A stretch of DNA of 64,000 nucleotides from Rubeoparvulum massiliense (lineage in GTDB: Bacteria > Bacillota > Bacilli > Rubeoparvulales > Rubeoparvulaceae). Location of the stretch: assembly GCF_001049895.1 (NCBI RefSeq), contig NZ_CVPE01000003.1:186001-250000 (forward strand), written 5' to 3'. Made by a program: the position numbers and the translations under genes. Every line of letters starts with the position of its first letter. Within the stretch, counting starts at the first letter, position 1. Of this stretch, positions 53,336 through 63,139 are shown piece by piece. The notes beneath the pieces are model-generated. The model ran no database searches, was not told where the DNA came from, and saw nothing but the letters and a program-made list of their open reading frames with translations.

Positions 53336-54621
53336 TCATCCTCTCTATTTTTTTTCAATTTCTCAGCTAAGACAGTTTCAAGTTGGGAGAGAGCGACCTC
53401 CTGTTGCTCCCCTGTAGCCATTTCCTTGAAAACGACCACATTTTTAGCTAATTCGTCTTCACCTAATAGGAGGACAAAGGGAATCTCTAGACGATCCGCT
53501 GCTTTGATCTGCCCTTTCATCTTACGTCCCATGTAATCCATGTCTGCAGCATAACCAGCCATGCGCAATTGCTGTAGGAGTCGAGCACCCTCCACATGGG
53601 AAGCATCATCAAGGGTCACCACATAGAGATCAAAGCGTGGTGTCATGGGTAACTGCACCTTTTGCACATCTAATGCCAATATTGCCCGTTCAAGACCTAC
53701 TGCAAAGCCTATCCCAGGCGCTTCAGCAGGTCCACCCAATTGCTCAATCAAGCCATTGTAACGTCCGCCACCGCATAGTGTGCTCACAGCGCCGATCCGG
53801 CTTTCAATGATTTCAAATGCCGTTCTCGTGTAGTAATCGAGACCGCGAACTAAACGAGGATTAAGGGTAAATGGAATCCCTAACTCCTTGAGATATTGTT
53901 GAACCTTAGAGAAATGCTCGTCACATTCCTCGCAGAGATGATCAAGTATGGAAGGTGCTGTCGCCATCGCAGGATGACCAGCATCCACCTTACAGTCCAT
54001 AATCCGCAGGGGATTGCGCTCCAGCCGCTCCTGACAGTCCTTACAAAACTCCCCGATCACCGGTCGAAAATGCTCAATCAGTTGCTGGCGAAACTGAGGA
54101 CGACAGACTGGACAGCCAATACTATTCAGGTCTACAGAGAGTCCATCTAGACCAATCTCACGGTAAAAGTGATATGCAATGCTGATCACCTCTGCATCAA
54201 TAGCAGGATCATCACTGCCGATGGCTTCCACGCCAAATTGATGGAGCTGACGCCAGCGCCCTGCTTGGGGCTGTTCATAGCGGAACATGGGTCCGATATA
54301 GAAGAGCTTCTGCGGTTGGTCAGCATAGCCGTGCATCTTATGTTGGACAAAGCTACGAGCCACACCAGCTGTTCCTTCTGGACGGAGGGTCATGCTGCGC
54401 CCACCCTTATCTTCGAAGGTGTACATCTCCTTAGTGACAATATCCGTGGTCTCTCCTACCCCGCGAGCAAATAACTCAGTCTGTTCAAAAATAGGGGTAC
54501 GGATCTCTTGATAGCCAAAACGGCGGCATAAATCGCGTGCCTTCTCTTCTAGGTACTGCCACCGTTCCACTTCACCAGGTAGAATATCCTGGGTCCCTTT
54601 GGGAACACGAAAAGAATTCAA
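53332..54621 (-). CDS. hisS: Histidyl-tRNA synthetase
   Basis: 429 residues from TTG 54621 (AAAAGGAGG 8 bases upstream), giving [14 protein letters not shown]. An open frame upstream is rejected because it runs into the T-box terminator. Class II motifs: motif 2 [22 protein letters not shown], HisA motif [14 protein letters not shown] and motif 3 [15 protein letters not shown]. The anticodon domain follows ([45 protein letters not shown]). It overlaps aspS by 4 bases. Confidence 0.96.
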   Translation of the reverse strand: MNSFRVPKGTQDILPGEVERWQYLEEKARDLCRRFGYQEIRTPIFEQTELFARGVGETTDIVTKEMYTFEDKGGRSMTLRPEGTAGVARSFVQHKMHGYADQPQKLFYIGPMFRYEQPQAGRWRQLHQFGVEAIGSDDPAIDAEVISIAYHFYREIGLDGLSVDLNSIGCPVCRPQFRQQLIEHFRPVIGEFCKDCQERLERNPLRIMDCKVDAGHPAMATAPSILDHLCEECDEHFSKVQQYLKELGIPFTLNPRLVRGLDYYTRTAFEIIESRIGAVSTLCGGGRYNGLIEQLGGPAEAPGIGFAVGLERAILALDVQKVQLPMTPRFDLYVVTLDDASHVEGARLLQQLRMAGYAADMDYMGRKMKGQIKAADRLEIPFVLLLGEDELAKNVVVFKEMATGEQQEVALSQLETVLAEKLKKNREDE

Positions 54622-54640
54622 GCCAATCCCTCCTTTTATC

Positions 54641-54943
54641 AATAAAAAACTCCCGTCTCCAGCAAGGTATCTCCTTGCTAGGGACGAGAGCGAGAATTCT
54701 CGTGGTGCCACCCTTCTTCGGAAGTAAGAGGGGTATCCCCTTCCTTCCCTTTAAGCCGATAACGTCGGTTAACGCTTCTGGTTACTAAGCGGTAGTTCCT
54801 TTCACCAGTAGTCCTCAAGGATGTCATTCGATAAAGTGGTACTAAAGATGCTTCCAGCCATAGGCATCTTTTCTCTGCAAGCCCTACCTTACCTACTTCT
54901 TCCCTTCATCAGATCTAAGCATATAATTTTGAAATTTGAAATC
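54641..54943 (-). ncRNA. T-box leader of hisS-aspS with overlapping Asp/His specifier
   Basis: T-box core AGGGTGGCACCACG (54714-54701) is followed by a terminator stem and T6 (54688-54644). In stem I the loop-E bases AGTA and GAA flank the specifier region. By the glyQS register (GAA, one base, codon) the codon is GAC (Asp, 54825-54823). The next frame, sharing the C, reads CAT (His, 54823-54821). The operon encodes both HisRS and AspRS, so a dual-sensing specifier GACAT is plausible and agrees with overlapping Asp/His codons reported for such operons in Bacilli. Confidence 0.88.
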
Positions 54944-54944
54944 A

Positions 54945-54973
54945 ATCTTACTACTTGCATAATTGATTGTCAA
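54945..54973 (-). promoter_or_regulatory. Sigma-A promoter of the hisS-aspS leader
   Basis: TTGACA (54973-54968), 17-base spacer, TAAGAT (54950-54945) on the minus strand, between the hemZ stop and the T-box. Confidence 0.88.
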
Positions 54974-54986
54974 GTGGGCTTTCCCT

Positions 54987-56519
54987 TTATTTTGGGAGGG
55001 CTTCATCTTTTTCATACATAGCAGCAAGGGCATTCAGCTTGCGCTCTAGCATATGAGAGAATTGCTCCACATAGGCCCTGGGCTCCTTTGGATTGGGTAC
55101 ACGCTGAATGGAGCCATCGGGTGCCACCAGCTTACTCACTGCCCCGCAGCCCAGCCCGATGATGGTCTGAAGCTCCTCCATGATAATAATATTGTAGAGA
55201 CTCTCAAAACCAGGTAGAGCATAACCTACATTTTCGAGATTCCCTAAGATATTTTTCTGCCGATAAAGATAATAGGGCTGATAATTATGTGCCTTCGTCC
55301 AATGGACTGCCAGCTCCATCATCTGGGTGATCTCCTGACGATCGCTAACGTGATAGGCCTCGCGCCGCTTGGTCATAGTGGAAGCACGCTTAAACGAGAG
55401 GGTATGAATGGTGAGCGACTGAGGGAGTAGCTTTCCTACCTCATCCAAGGAATGACTCACATGCTTAACACCTTCCCCAGGTAAGCCGAGGATTAAATCC
55501 ATATTGATATTATTCATACCCATGGCCTCTGCCATTTTATATTTTTCAATGGTCTCTGCCACGGTATGATGACGTCCGATTGCCTGTAAGGTTTCCTCAT
55601 GGAAGGATTGGGGATTAATACTGATTCGATCCACCTTCCATTTTTTCAATACATCAATCTTCTCAGGCGTAATCGTATCCGGACGTCCTGCCTCCACAGT
55701 GAGCTCGCGCACCTCTGAAAAGTGGGGAAATGCCTGAGCCATTCCTTGAAAAATCTCATCCAATTGCTGAGCAGTGATGGAGGTTGGCGTACCACCACCA
55801 AAATAGATCGTGGTGACCCTTAGCTTGGTCCGTTGTAGCCATTGACCAATTGCCTTAATCTCCTCATGAAGCAGCTGGAGAAATTCCTCCACTTGCCCCT
55901 GCTTCGTACCTATGGCATAGGCAGGGAAGGTACAGTAGGCACACTTAGTGGGACAGAATGGGATCCCGATATAGAGACTTACCCCTTGGGTCTTCAGATC
56001 ATATAAGTCTGGTAGAACTTGAAGCTGTCGCTGGGCGATCTCGTAGAGAAGGGCGATCTTCGTTGGCTGCACCAGTAGCTCCTCAGTCATGAACTGCTCA
56101 ATCTCTTCCTGACCCTTACCTTGCTGCAAGAAGCGGTGCATCAGCTTCGTTGGGCGAATACCTGTTAGGATTCCCCAAGGCTGCTTTAAGCCCGTCCAAT
56201 CCTCTAAGAGCTGGAGTAATACCGCTGAGACCACCTGTTTGGCCACCTTGCGTCGCTGTCCTTCGTCATCAATTACCGCTGTACGCCGATGCTCTGCCAC
56301 ATATGCCTCTTTGATCCTATCTGTGAATAATTTGCCTGTTGCCCGCAACTCATCCTCTTCATGAAGCGTCAAAACTATTGTAAAAGGTTGTGAGGGAAGC
56401 TCTGCAACCTGCGATTCAACTTGTGTAAATTGGACATCTACCTCTTCAAAGAAGAGGGGAATAATGCGCTCCAATTCCTGATGAAAATCAAAACCGTTTT
56501 GCACCACAACGATTCGCAT
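54987..56519 (-). CDS. hemZ: HemZ-type radical SAM protein (coproporphyrinogen dehydrogenase related)
   Basis: 510 residues. The N-terminal HemZ-specific domain of about 170 residues is followed by the radical SAM core with C189, C193, C196 (IPFCPTKCAYCTFPAYA) and the GGGTPTSI glycine motif. A HemN-like C-terminal part ends the protein (YQPYYLYRQKNILGNLENVGYALPG..IIGLGCGAVSKL). HemZ is oxygen-independent and linked to heme synthesis in B. subtilis, with its exact reaction debated. Start ATG 56519 with AGGAGG 8 bases upstream. It lies head-to-tail before hisS, a neighbour not seen in B. subtilis. Confidence 0.93.
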   Translation of the reverse strand: MRIVVVQNGFDFHQELERIIPLFFEEVDVQFTQVESQVAELPSQPFTIVLTLHEEDELRATGKLFTDRIKEAYVAEHRRTAVIDDEGQRRKVAKQVVSAVLLQLLEDWTGLKQPWGILTGIRPTKLMHRFLQQGKGQEEIEQFMTEELLVQPTKIALLYEIAQRQLQVLPDLYDLKTQGVSLYIGIPFCPTKCAYCTFPAYAIGTKQGQVEEFLQLLHEEIKAIGQWLQRTKLRVTTIYFGGGTPTSITAQQLDEIFQGMAQAFPHFSEVRELTVEAGRPDTITPEKIDVLKKWKVDRISINPQSFHEETLQAIGRHHTVAETIEKYKMAEAMGMNNINMDLILGLPGEGVKHVSHSLDEVGKLLPQSLTIHTLSFKRASTMTKRREAYHVSDRQEITQMMELAVHWTKAHNYQPYYLYRQKNILGNLENVGYALPGFESLYNIIIMEELQTIIGLGCGAVSKLVAPDGSIQRVPNPKEPRAYVEQFSHMLERKLNALAAMYEKDEALPK

Positions 56520-56636
56520 CGACGTTCCTCCTATCTATTTGATCACAGGATAGCGAAGGAGATTTGGAAAGTCAATGCGATGATCCCTGTATGTAATGGT
56601 GATTTTTAAATGGTGATACGGAGAGGAAGAATAGCA

Positions 56637-58259
56637 GTGAATATTCACAAAAATTCCATCATTTTATTCCTATTTACCCTATTACTCGCTCTGCCCCTAC
56701 TTGTACCCATTGAGGTCTTTGCCAACACCAATACGGAGAAAAGCGATGCTCCTGTCACGATTTTGGCAGTGCCTACTGTAGAGAACCTTCATGTTCGCTC
56801 AGGTCCTAGTACTAGCTTCTCCTCCCTCGGCTTAATTCAGCCAGAAGAGGCCTTTCCCATTCTCCAGGAGCAAGGGAAATGGGTACAAATTCAGTATTCT
56901 GAGACAGAAACAGGCTGGATAGCTGGCTGGTTGATTGAGAAGCGAGAAGGCGAAGCCAATCGCCTAAATCATACTGGAAATGAAGCGATTATCCATGCCG
57001 ATATCTTAAATGTCCGAGAACAACCTTCCATATCTGCTCCTATCATCGATAAACTAAAAGAGGGACAAGCAGTCCGGATCCTAAAGGTTTCCGAGGGTTG
57101 GTATTACATATCATGGTTGACCAGTACACAGACTGAGAGAAACGGTTGGATCGCAGGACAATATGCCGAGATGAATGATTCGCCATCATCACCAACAACC
57201 CCACCTGCTCCTACTACTCCCGCTCAGGGCAGCGACGGAACGCAACCAGAGCAGCCAGCTAATACCTATCCCACCCAGGTGCTTGTAGCCGTTGATGTCT
57301 TAAATGTTCGGAGTGCACCTCGTTTGGATAGTGAGATTGTGAAACAGGTTAAGATGTCCTCTGTTCTCTCTGTCTTATCACAAGAAAAGGACTGGTTCCA
57401 GATTCAATTAGAGGAGCCCGAGCAATCTGGCTGGGTGGCTAGCTGGCTCGTAGAATCTGCAAACCTCCCTATCCAGAATCAACCGATGGTCACCATCTTA
57501 ACCGATGGAACCAATCTCCGCTCCGGACCTGGGCTAGATTATGAGGTGCTTACCCATGGTCAAGTTGGCGATAAGTATCCGATCATTACCCAAGAGAATG
57601 ATTGGTTTAAGCTACAATTAACCGACGGAACCACCGCTTATGTAGCTGGATGGGTAGTAGGGATTACTGGTTTACCACCTGTGGATATAGCGACACAGCA
57701 AAAAATCCTCCAGGATAAAGTGATTGTGATTGATCCCGGACATGGTGGGAAAGATCAGGGAGCAAAGGGTCCTTACTATGGGACCTTAGAGAAAACCATC
57801 AATTTAAAAATATCTAAGGTCGTGGTGGAAAAATTGAAAGCAGCTGGTGCCACTGTGATCATGACCCGCCAGGATGACACTTACATTCCCCTTCAGGGAC
57901 GTGTAGATGTAGCCCACCATTATCAAGCCCATGCTTTCGTCAGTATTCATCACAATACCATCAAAGACCCAAGCATCCGCGGAACAATGGTCTACTACCA
58001 TACGAAGGACATAAATGCGCGCTTCTTGGCTAGTACCATGGTTAATGAAGTGGTTAATCAGACGCAATTCCGTAATATGGGTGCGCGATATGGAAATTAT
58101 TATGTACTCCGTGAAAACTCTCAGCTCGCTGTTCTTATTGAGTTAGGCTTTCTAACCAATCAGGAGGAGGAACGGACCATCAATACCGATACCTATGTTG
58201 AGCAGGCCGCTGAAGGGATTTTCCAAGGTCTCATCAAATATTTTGCTTTTCATAAATAA
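56637..58259 (+). CDS. yrvJ: N-acetylmuramoyl-L-alanine amidase with four SH3b domains (YrvJ)
   Basis: 540 residues from GTG 56637 (GAGAGGA upstream). Signal peptide (IILFLFTLLLALPLLVPIEVFA), then four bacterial SH3 domains, each with an LxVRSGPS-type motif: LHVRSGPSTSF, LNVREQPSIS, LNVRSAPRLDS and LRSGPGLDYE. A Pro/Thr-rich linker separates the second and third. The C-terminal Amidase_3 domain has the zinc ligands and catalytic Glu (IDPGHGGKDQGA, TLEKTIN, SIHHN, LIELGF). It cuts the amide bond between MurNAc and L-Ala in the wall. It is divergent from hemZ. Confidence 0.94.
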   Translation: MNIHKNSIILFLFTLLLALPLLVPIEVFANTNTEKSDAPVTILAVPTVENLHVRSGPSTSFSSLGLIQPEEAFPILQEQGKWVQIQYSETETGWIAGWLIEKREGEANRLNHTGNEAIIHADILNVREQPSISAPIIDKLKEGQAVRILKVSEGWYYISWLTSTQTERNGWIAGQYAEMNDSPSSPTTPPAPTTPAQGSDGTQPEQPANTYPTQVLVAVDVLNVRSAPRLDSEIVKQVKMSSVLSVLSQEKDWFQIQLEEPEQSGWVASWLVESANLPIQNQPMVTILTDGTNLRSGPGLDYEVLTHGQVGDKYPIITQENDWFKLQLTDGTTAYVAGWVVGITGLPPVDIATQQKILQDKVIVIDPGHGGKDQGAKGPYYGTLEKTINLKISKVVVEKLKAAGATVIMTRQDDTYIPLQGRVDVAHHYQAHAFVSIHHNTIKDPSIRGTMVYYHTKDINARFLASTMVNEVVNQTQFRNMGARYGNYYVLRENSQLAVLIELGFLTNQEEERTINTDTYVEQAAEGIFQGLIKYFAFHK

Positions 58260-58288
58260 AGTAGGTTTTAATAAAGTAAATTAGCAAT

Positions 58289-58336
58289 CAAAACGGGTTC
58301 AATCTACCATATCCAAGTAGATTGAACCCGTTTTTG
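58289..58336. terminator. Bidirectional terminator between yrvJ and the DMSO-reductase operon
   Basis: AAAACGGGTTCAATCTAC/GTAGATTGAACCCGTTTT perfect 18-bp stem with a 9-base loop and T5 on the plus strand, A4 arms giving T4 on the minus strand. Confidence 0.9.
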
Positions 58337-58372
58337 ATCTTTATTGCGCTATTGCGCTGGCTACTGTTAATT

Positions 58373-59251
58373 TTAGAATCCTACGCCAAGAGGCAAACCT
58401 GTTGCATAGAAGAGATAGCGCGCAACGAACTCTCCAATGATTAAGACTACCAATGCAAGATAGAGAATACTTTGCAATTGGCTTGCCTGAAGTTTATCTG
58501 CCTTCCAGAGCACAAGAATGACTCCAAGTCCCCCTAGGAAGAGTAAAACCCACTGGAAAAGTATCATGCCTGCATAGGAAGTAGCCATCAGCATGATGCT
58601 AGCAACTTCTGCTTCGTCTCCCACACTAAGACTAGCGTAGTAGCTAGGAGCTGCAACGATTTGGATCAGTAATACTGTGACTGCGAAGAAGGATAGACGG
58701 TGCAATGCTCCTTTTATTTTGTCATTTACAGCCACCTTCTTCTGCTGTGCAAAGAGCAAGCAGCCAATCAATAAAGCTCCAATTGTGAAGGTGTTAGCAT
58801 AGAAAGCGATGTAGGTATACGCATGATTCCAGGCTGAATGAATGGTATCAGCGTAGCTTGCAGCCATGGTCCAAACTGCAATGGAACCTACGAGACCGCT
58901 GATTAACAGTAAAGGACGGGAAAAGCCCTTCGTCTTTAGAGCTAAGAATAAGGTAACAAGTAATAAAAAGATAAAGAGCCCAGAAAAGAGAATTTCACGA
59001 CTCATCCATGAGGAACCCAAATGACGAATCAAGTTAAATGCATGTGTTGGAGTTCCCAGATGAAAGAATGAGGCAATAAGTCCCACAATCGAAAGAGTAA
59101 CCAGTGTGATGGCAGATGGCTTTAAAGCAAGATATACTTGACCTTGCTCCATCTCCTTCTCCATCTTCCCTTGAAGATAGAAGAGAGCCAGTGTTCCACC
59201 AATGGCAGCTTGTAATAGGAATGTGAAGATTAACAATGGCCATTCATGCAT
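58373..59251 (-). CDS. dmsC: DmsC-type membrane anchor of the DMSO-reductase-like enzyme
   Basis: 292 residues, eight to nine hydrophobic helices with the DmsC pattern (HEWPLLIFTFLLQAAIGGTLALF; SFFHLGTPTHAFNLIRHLGSSWMSREILFSGLFIFLLL). It carries menaquinol-oxidising capacity for the enzyme and anchors it to the membrane. It follows the iron-sulfur subunit by 22 bases. No haem ligands are certain, as expected for a DmsC. Confidence 0.9.
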   Translation of the reverse strand: MHEWPLLIFTFLLQAAIGGTLALFYLQGKMEKEMEQGQVYLALKPSAITLVTLSIVGLIASFFHLGTPTHAFNLIRHLGSSWMSREILFSGLFIFLLLVTLFLALKTKGFSRPLLLISGLVGSIAVWTMAASYADTIHSAWNHAYTYIAFYANTFTIGALLIGCLLFAQQKKVAVNDKIKGALHRLSFFAVTVLLIQIVAAPSYYASLSVGDEAEVASIMLMATSYAGMILFQWVLLFLGGLGVILVLWKADKLQASQLQSILYLALVVLIIGEFVARYLFYATGLPLGVGF

Positions 59252-59273
59252 AATGAATCATTACCCCCTTCGC

Positions 59274-59852
59274 TTAATGTTTTGCGTCCTTATGTGGATT
59301 AAAGAGAATATTGGGATGTGTGATCTCAGAGCTAGGTAGCCCGTATAGATCTGCCGTTCCTCCAAACTTCTCGCGAAGCTCATCAATAGGACCATAATGA
59401 ATACAACGGGTAGGACAAGCACCTACACAGGCAGGCTGCTCACCATTGGCAATAAGTTCAAGACAGAAGTTGCACTTCCTTACTTGTCCTAATTCCTCAA
59501 TAAATTGTGGTGCTCCATATGGACAGGCCATCGTACAATAACGACATCCCACACAAACATCGGGATTGACGAGAACAACCCCATCCTCTTCCCGCTTATA
59601 CATCGCACCTGTGGGGCAGTTTTCGACACACTTTGGATCCGTACAATGGTTACAGGAGATGGAAATGTAGTAGGCACCTACATTAGGCAGATAGGCATCT
59701 CCCTGCTGGACGAAGCTCCCATACTCCACCTCTTTCACCTTACGGAAGAGGACGCCTACTTCGAGATCATTTTTATCTTTACAGGCTACTTGACAAGCAC
59801 GACAGCCGATACAACGGTTCTGTTCAATATAAAATCCTAGTTGTTTTCCCAT
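59274..59852 (-). CDS. dmsB: DmsB-type iron-sulfur subunit
   Basis: 192 residues with four [4Fe-4S] motifs: CIGCRACQVACK, CNHCTDPKCVENCP, CVGCRYCTMACPYGAPQF and CNFCLELIANGEQPACVGACP. Electrons flow from DmsC through these clusters to the molybdenum subunit. The family N terminus GKQLGFYIEQNRCIGC is intact. Start ATG 59852 with GGAGGAGG; it is 18 bases after dmsA. Confidence 0.94.
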   Translation of the reverse strand: MGKQLGFYIEQNRCIGCRACQVACKDKNDLEVGVLFRKVKEVEYGSFVQQGDAYLPNVGAYYISISCNHCTDPKCVENCPTGAMYKREEDGVVLVNPDVCVGCRYCTMACPYGAPQFIEELGQVRKCNFCLELIANGEQPACVGACPTRCIHYGPIDELREKFGGTADLYGLPSSEITHPNILFNPHKDAKH

Positions 59853-59869
59853 TTCTATTCCTCCTCCCG

Positions 59870-62278
59870 TTACGCCTTTTCTACTTCAACGAGGTTGGTA
59901 TGCTGAGCATTAGCTTTTGCCAGTGGTGTTGGGCGGTGATTCGTCAGAACGTTGATAGAGCCCCGTTCATCCTCCCCTTTATCATTTGGTGTATACCATG
60001 CACCCTGCGGTATGGCCACGAGGCCAGGAATAATCCGACTGGTAATGCGAACAGGCAGAAAGGTAGTACCCCTATCGTTATATACCTTTACACGATCGCC
60101 ATCTTGGATTCCACGTGGAGCTGCGTCCTGTGGGTTCATCCACATTCTTTGTGGATCCACTTCTTCCATCCAAGGATGATTATCATGGATGGAATGGCAG
60201 CGCCGTTTAATATGCCAACCCATACATTGCAATGGGTATTGCTCCGTCAATGGATCCTCTGGTCCTTCCCAGGATGGTATATACTTCGGAATGGCTGGGA
60301 TCTCTTCATTCTGCATATCATAGAGTGCCTTGGAGAAGATCTCAATCTTACCTGATGGCGTAGGGAAGGGATTATTCTCCGGATCCTCAATCTGTTCCTT
60401 AAAGGCTACATATGGCTCATCAAACTTAAACTTATAGATCCCGATCTGACTGAGTTCTTCAAAGGTTGGGAAGCCAGGATTGATCTTCCGTGTCTCTTCC
60501 ACAGCCCATTCAACCCATTCCTTCTCGGTCCTTCCTTCGGTGAATTCTTGACCAATCCCTAGCTTATCGGCTACCTCAGCGAGCCATTCGTACTCATTAC
60601 GAGCTTCGTAGAGATTCTCTACCACCTTTTGCGAGAGGATGACATAGCTCCCTTGGTCCCAAGGTGTACAGAGATTATAGCGCTCGAAGAAGCTGTTCCC
60701 TGGGAGCAGAATATCAGCAAATTTTGCACTGGGGGTCATAAACAGATCACTACAAACAATAAATTCTACCTTGCTCTCATCCTGCAAAATCTCGATCGTT
60801 CGATTAATATTAGCATGCTGATTGAGAAGGGCATTCCCTGCAAGATTGTATATGAGCTTGATATTACTAGGAAGTCGATCTCCATCGATCAAACCATCCT
60901 CTGGACCCATCTCCGTTCCCCGTATGACAGCATCTGTCCAGAGGAAGGTTGGAATTTTTACTTGGATCGGATTCTCTGGCATGGGCATCCAAGCATTATC
61001 AAAGCGAGCCATAAAGGCTGAACCAGAAGCCCAACCACCATGGATTCCCACATTTCCTGTCATGGCAGCGAGAATCGTACCTCCACGGACCTCTTGTTCA
61101 CCATTGGCTCGGCGCTGAGGACCATAGCCTTGTACGAATGCTGCTGGCTTCAGTGTGCCATATTCTCGTGCTAATCTACGAATGGTATGGGCAGGTACCT
61201 TACAGATTTTCTCGGCCCATTCTGGTGTCTTAGGAATACCATCTTGCTTACCGAGAATATAGCTCTTTAACGATTCTCCTGCAGGTACACCTTCAGGCAT
61301 ATGCTCTTCATCAAAGCCAAGGCAAAACCTATCTACAAATGCTTTGTCATAGAGGTTTTCTGTGATCAAGACATACATCATGGCATTCATCATGGCCACA
61401 TCAGTATCGGGCAAGATAGGAATCCACTCATCAGCAAACGCTATGGCGGTATCACTATAGCGTGGATCCACAACAACGATTTTTGCACCGGCTTCCTTTG
61501 CTTTACGTAGCATAAAGTTCGTAGCTGAACCAAAGATAGCTTCGGCAGGATTGTATCCCCAAAGGATAATCATCTTCGAGTTTACCCAGTCATCATTGGA
61601 GTTCCCTGTATACATGGTTCCATAGGTATATGGTGTAGCTACCATAGCGCAGGACTCACTATAGTCATTGTAATAGCCTAGGTGACCTCCTGTGAGATCA
61701 AAGAGCCTTGTGGCTAAATCCTCAGGACGAAAGACAGCAGAGGTACCCCAAGCATAGGTTGCATAACGGGAGCCTGGACCATAGGTTTCAGTAATCCGCT
61801 TCGTTTCACTGGCAATGATCTCTACAGCTTCTTCCCAGCTAATCCGCTCAAATTTACCTTCTCCCCGCTTCCCTACACGTTTCATTGGGTACTTTAGCCG
61901 ATCGGGGTGGTAAAGCATTTTACGATAGCCTCGACCACGTACACAGGCACGAAACTGGGGCATCATCAGCTCATCCTGTTCTGCATCATCTGTACTGATC
62001 CGTACCAATGTACCATCCTTGATATGTGCTTTAATTAGGCAGCGTCCTCCGCAGTTATTCGTACCACAAGTAGGAATCACCATATCCTCATCGATAGCAG
62101 GAACACCCTTGGCAATCTCGTTCTGACCTGTTGCTGGCTCTAAGGAATTACACCCTGTCAAGGTTCCTGTTAATGTTGCTGTTCCTGCTACGGCACCTGT
62201 CCATTTCAGAAATGTCCGCCGACTCATATTGGTATCCAGTGTATGGAGCTTTGAGGTTTGATTTTGTTTATCCTCCAT
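59870..62278 (-). CDS. dmsA: DmsA-type molybdopterin oxidoreductase catalytic subunit
   Basis: 802 residues from ATG 62278 (AAAGGAGG 9 bases upstream). Twin-arginine signal SRRTFLKWTGAVAG and lipobox LTGC near residue 40 give a Tat-exported lipoprotein. [4Fe-4S] motif CGTNNCGGRCLIKAH..CVRGRG near residues 70-115. The Mo-bis-PGD core has RISWEEAVEII, YATYAWGTSAVFRPEDLATRLFDLTGGHLGYYNDYSESCAM, NWHIKRR-like C-terminal and KVYNDRGTTFLPVRITSRIIPGLVAIPQGAWY. The substrate may be DMSO, TMAO or another oxide; sequence does not settle it. Confidence 0.93.
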   Translation of the reverse strand: MEDKQNQTSKLHTLDTNMSRRTFLKWTGAVAGTATLTGTLTGCNSLEPATGQNEIAKGVPAIDEDMVIPTCGTNNCGGRCLIKAHIKDGTLVRISTDDAEQDELMMPQFRACVRGRGYRKMLYHPDRLKYPMKRVGKRGEGKFERISWEEAVEIIASETKRITETYGPGSRYATYAWGTSAVFRPEDLATRLFDLTGGHLGYYNDYSESCAMVATPYTYGTMYTGNSNDDWVNSKMIILWGYNPAEAIFGSATNFMLRKAKEAGAKIVVVDPRYSDTAIAFADEWIPILPDTDVAMMNAMMYVLITENLYDKAFVDRFCLGFDEEHMPEGVPAGESLKSYILGKQDGIPKTPEWAEKICKVPAHTIRRLAREYGTLKPAAFVQGYGPQRRANGEQEVRGGTILAAMTGNVGIHGGWASGSAFMARFDNAWMPMPENPIQVKIPTFLWTDAVIRGTEMGPEDGLIDGDRLPSNIKLIYNLAGNALLNQHANINRTIEILQDESKVEFIVCSDLFMTPSAKFADILLPGNSFFERYNLCTPWDQGSYVILSQKVVENLYEARNEYEWLAEVADKLGIGQEFTEGRTEKEWVEWAVEETRKINPGFPTFEELSQIGIYKFKFDEPYVAFKEQIEDPENNPFPTPSGKIEIFSKALYDMQNEEIPAIPKYIPSWEGPEDPLTEQYPLQCMGWHIKRRCHSIHDNHPWMEEVDPQRMWMNPQDAAPRGIQDGDRVKVYNDRGTTFLPVRITSRIIPGLVAIPQGAWYTPNDKGEDERGSINVLTNHRPTPLAKANAQHTNLVEVEKA

Positions 62279-62282
62279 TGCG

Positions 62283-62942
62283 CTACTCCTCCTTTTCCCG
62301 TTGTAATAGCTCAAGATCTATGATTAAAAATTGCTGTAACAGATGGGCAAAGCCTTGATAGAACTGAGATTTGCTTAGCTTCTCAATTCGTTGGGCAAAC
62401 TGCGGTACCCAGTTGATTAAGTGCTGCTTCAAAAAGTCCCGCTGTACATGCAGTGAAATACTACGTTCTACTTCATCCTCTAGCTGTAGCCACTGCTCAA
62501 TCATTTTTGCCATAAACTCTAATTCCAAGGCTAGATGATCATCGGGCTCATGCTGATAGCGAGTAAATTGATAGCCCTGCTCTAGATAGATTGCCCGCAC
62601 TTCCAGTGTTGCACGATCAAAGAGATTACCTTCTTTACTGGTGTAGACCGATTCCCAAGGTGGGGCTTGTAATGGTCCTGGTCCAATAAAAAGACGTTGG
62701 AATTCCTCCTGTTCCTTGGTAACCAGCGTTGGTAGCTCTTCTTCATTCGCGTTCAACAGATCCTTCCAAGCCTCCGCAAGGGTTAAATCCATGTTCACTA
62801 GTTGCTGACAAGCCTCCTCTTGATGAATGACCTTAAAAAGCGCTTCATCTGGCTCTCTAGCAAAGCCCCGCTGTAATAGCTGGTACATATAGAGACGTGC
62901 CTGTTCAATCTGCTCTCTATCTTCATTTGAACGTTCATCCAT
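62283..62942 (-). CDS. dmsD: TorD/DmsD-family maturation chaperone
   Basis: 219 residues, all-helical, with the family patterns ARLYMYQLLQRGFAREPDEALFKVI and EFQRLFIGPGPLQAPPWESVYTSKEGNLFDRATLEVRAIY, then HEPDDHLALELEFMAKMIEQW. It binds the Tat signal of DmsA and delays export until the Mo cofactor is in place. It precedes dmsA; the stop overlaps the dmsA ribosome site, indicating coupling. First gene of the chaperone-A-B-C operon. Confidence 0.9.
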   Translation of the reverse strand: MDERSNEDREQIEQARLYMYQLLQRGFAREPDEALFKVIHQEEACQQLVNMDLTLAEAWKDLLNANEEELPTLVTKEQEEFQRLFIGPGPLQAPPWESVYTSKEGNLFDRATLEVRAIYLEQGYQFTRYQHEPDDHLALELEFMAKMIEQWLQLEDEVERSISLHVQRDFLKQHLINWVPQFAQRIEKLSKSQFYQGFAHLLQQFLIIDLELLQREKEE

Positions 62943-63005
62943 CTCGGTTTGCTCACCTCCACCTTACTTTTCTAACCTTCCCTACCCCCACTAGAACCAT
63001 CGTTC

Positions 63006-63113
63006 CAACATCTTGTGAGATGTTGATACATCTATTTTAGGATTTTCTCTGTGTTAAGCCCTTGGGCAACTTGTACGAATAACAGCAATCATTTTTGTGC
63101 AACTTGTACAAAT
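63006..63113 (-). promoter_or_regulatory. Control region of the DMSO-reductase operon
   Basis: Two direct repeats GCAACTTGTACRAAT (63066-63080 and 63099-63113) are spaced 33 bases, about three helical turns. They lie upstream of a TAAAAT -10 (63039-63034) that has no -35 match 17 bases away, the layout of an activator-dependent promoter. An 8-bp inverted repeat CAACATCT/AGATGTTG (63006-63025) falls in the early transcript. The half-sites contain TTGTACAA-like palindromes. The activator is not in the window. Confidence 0.6.
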
Positions 63114-63139
63114 GATCTGTAATGGCTGAGATTCTGATA

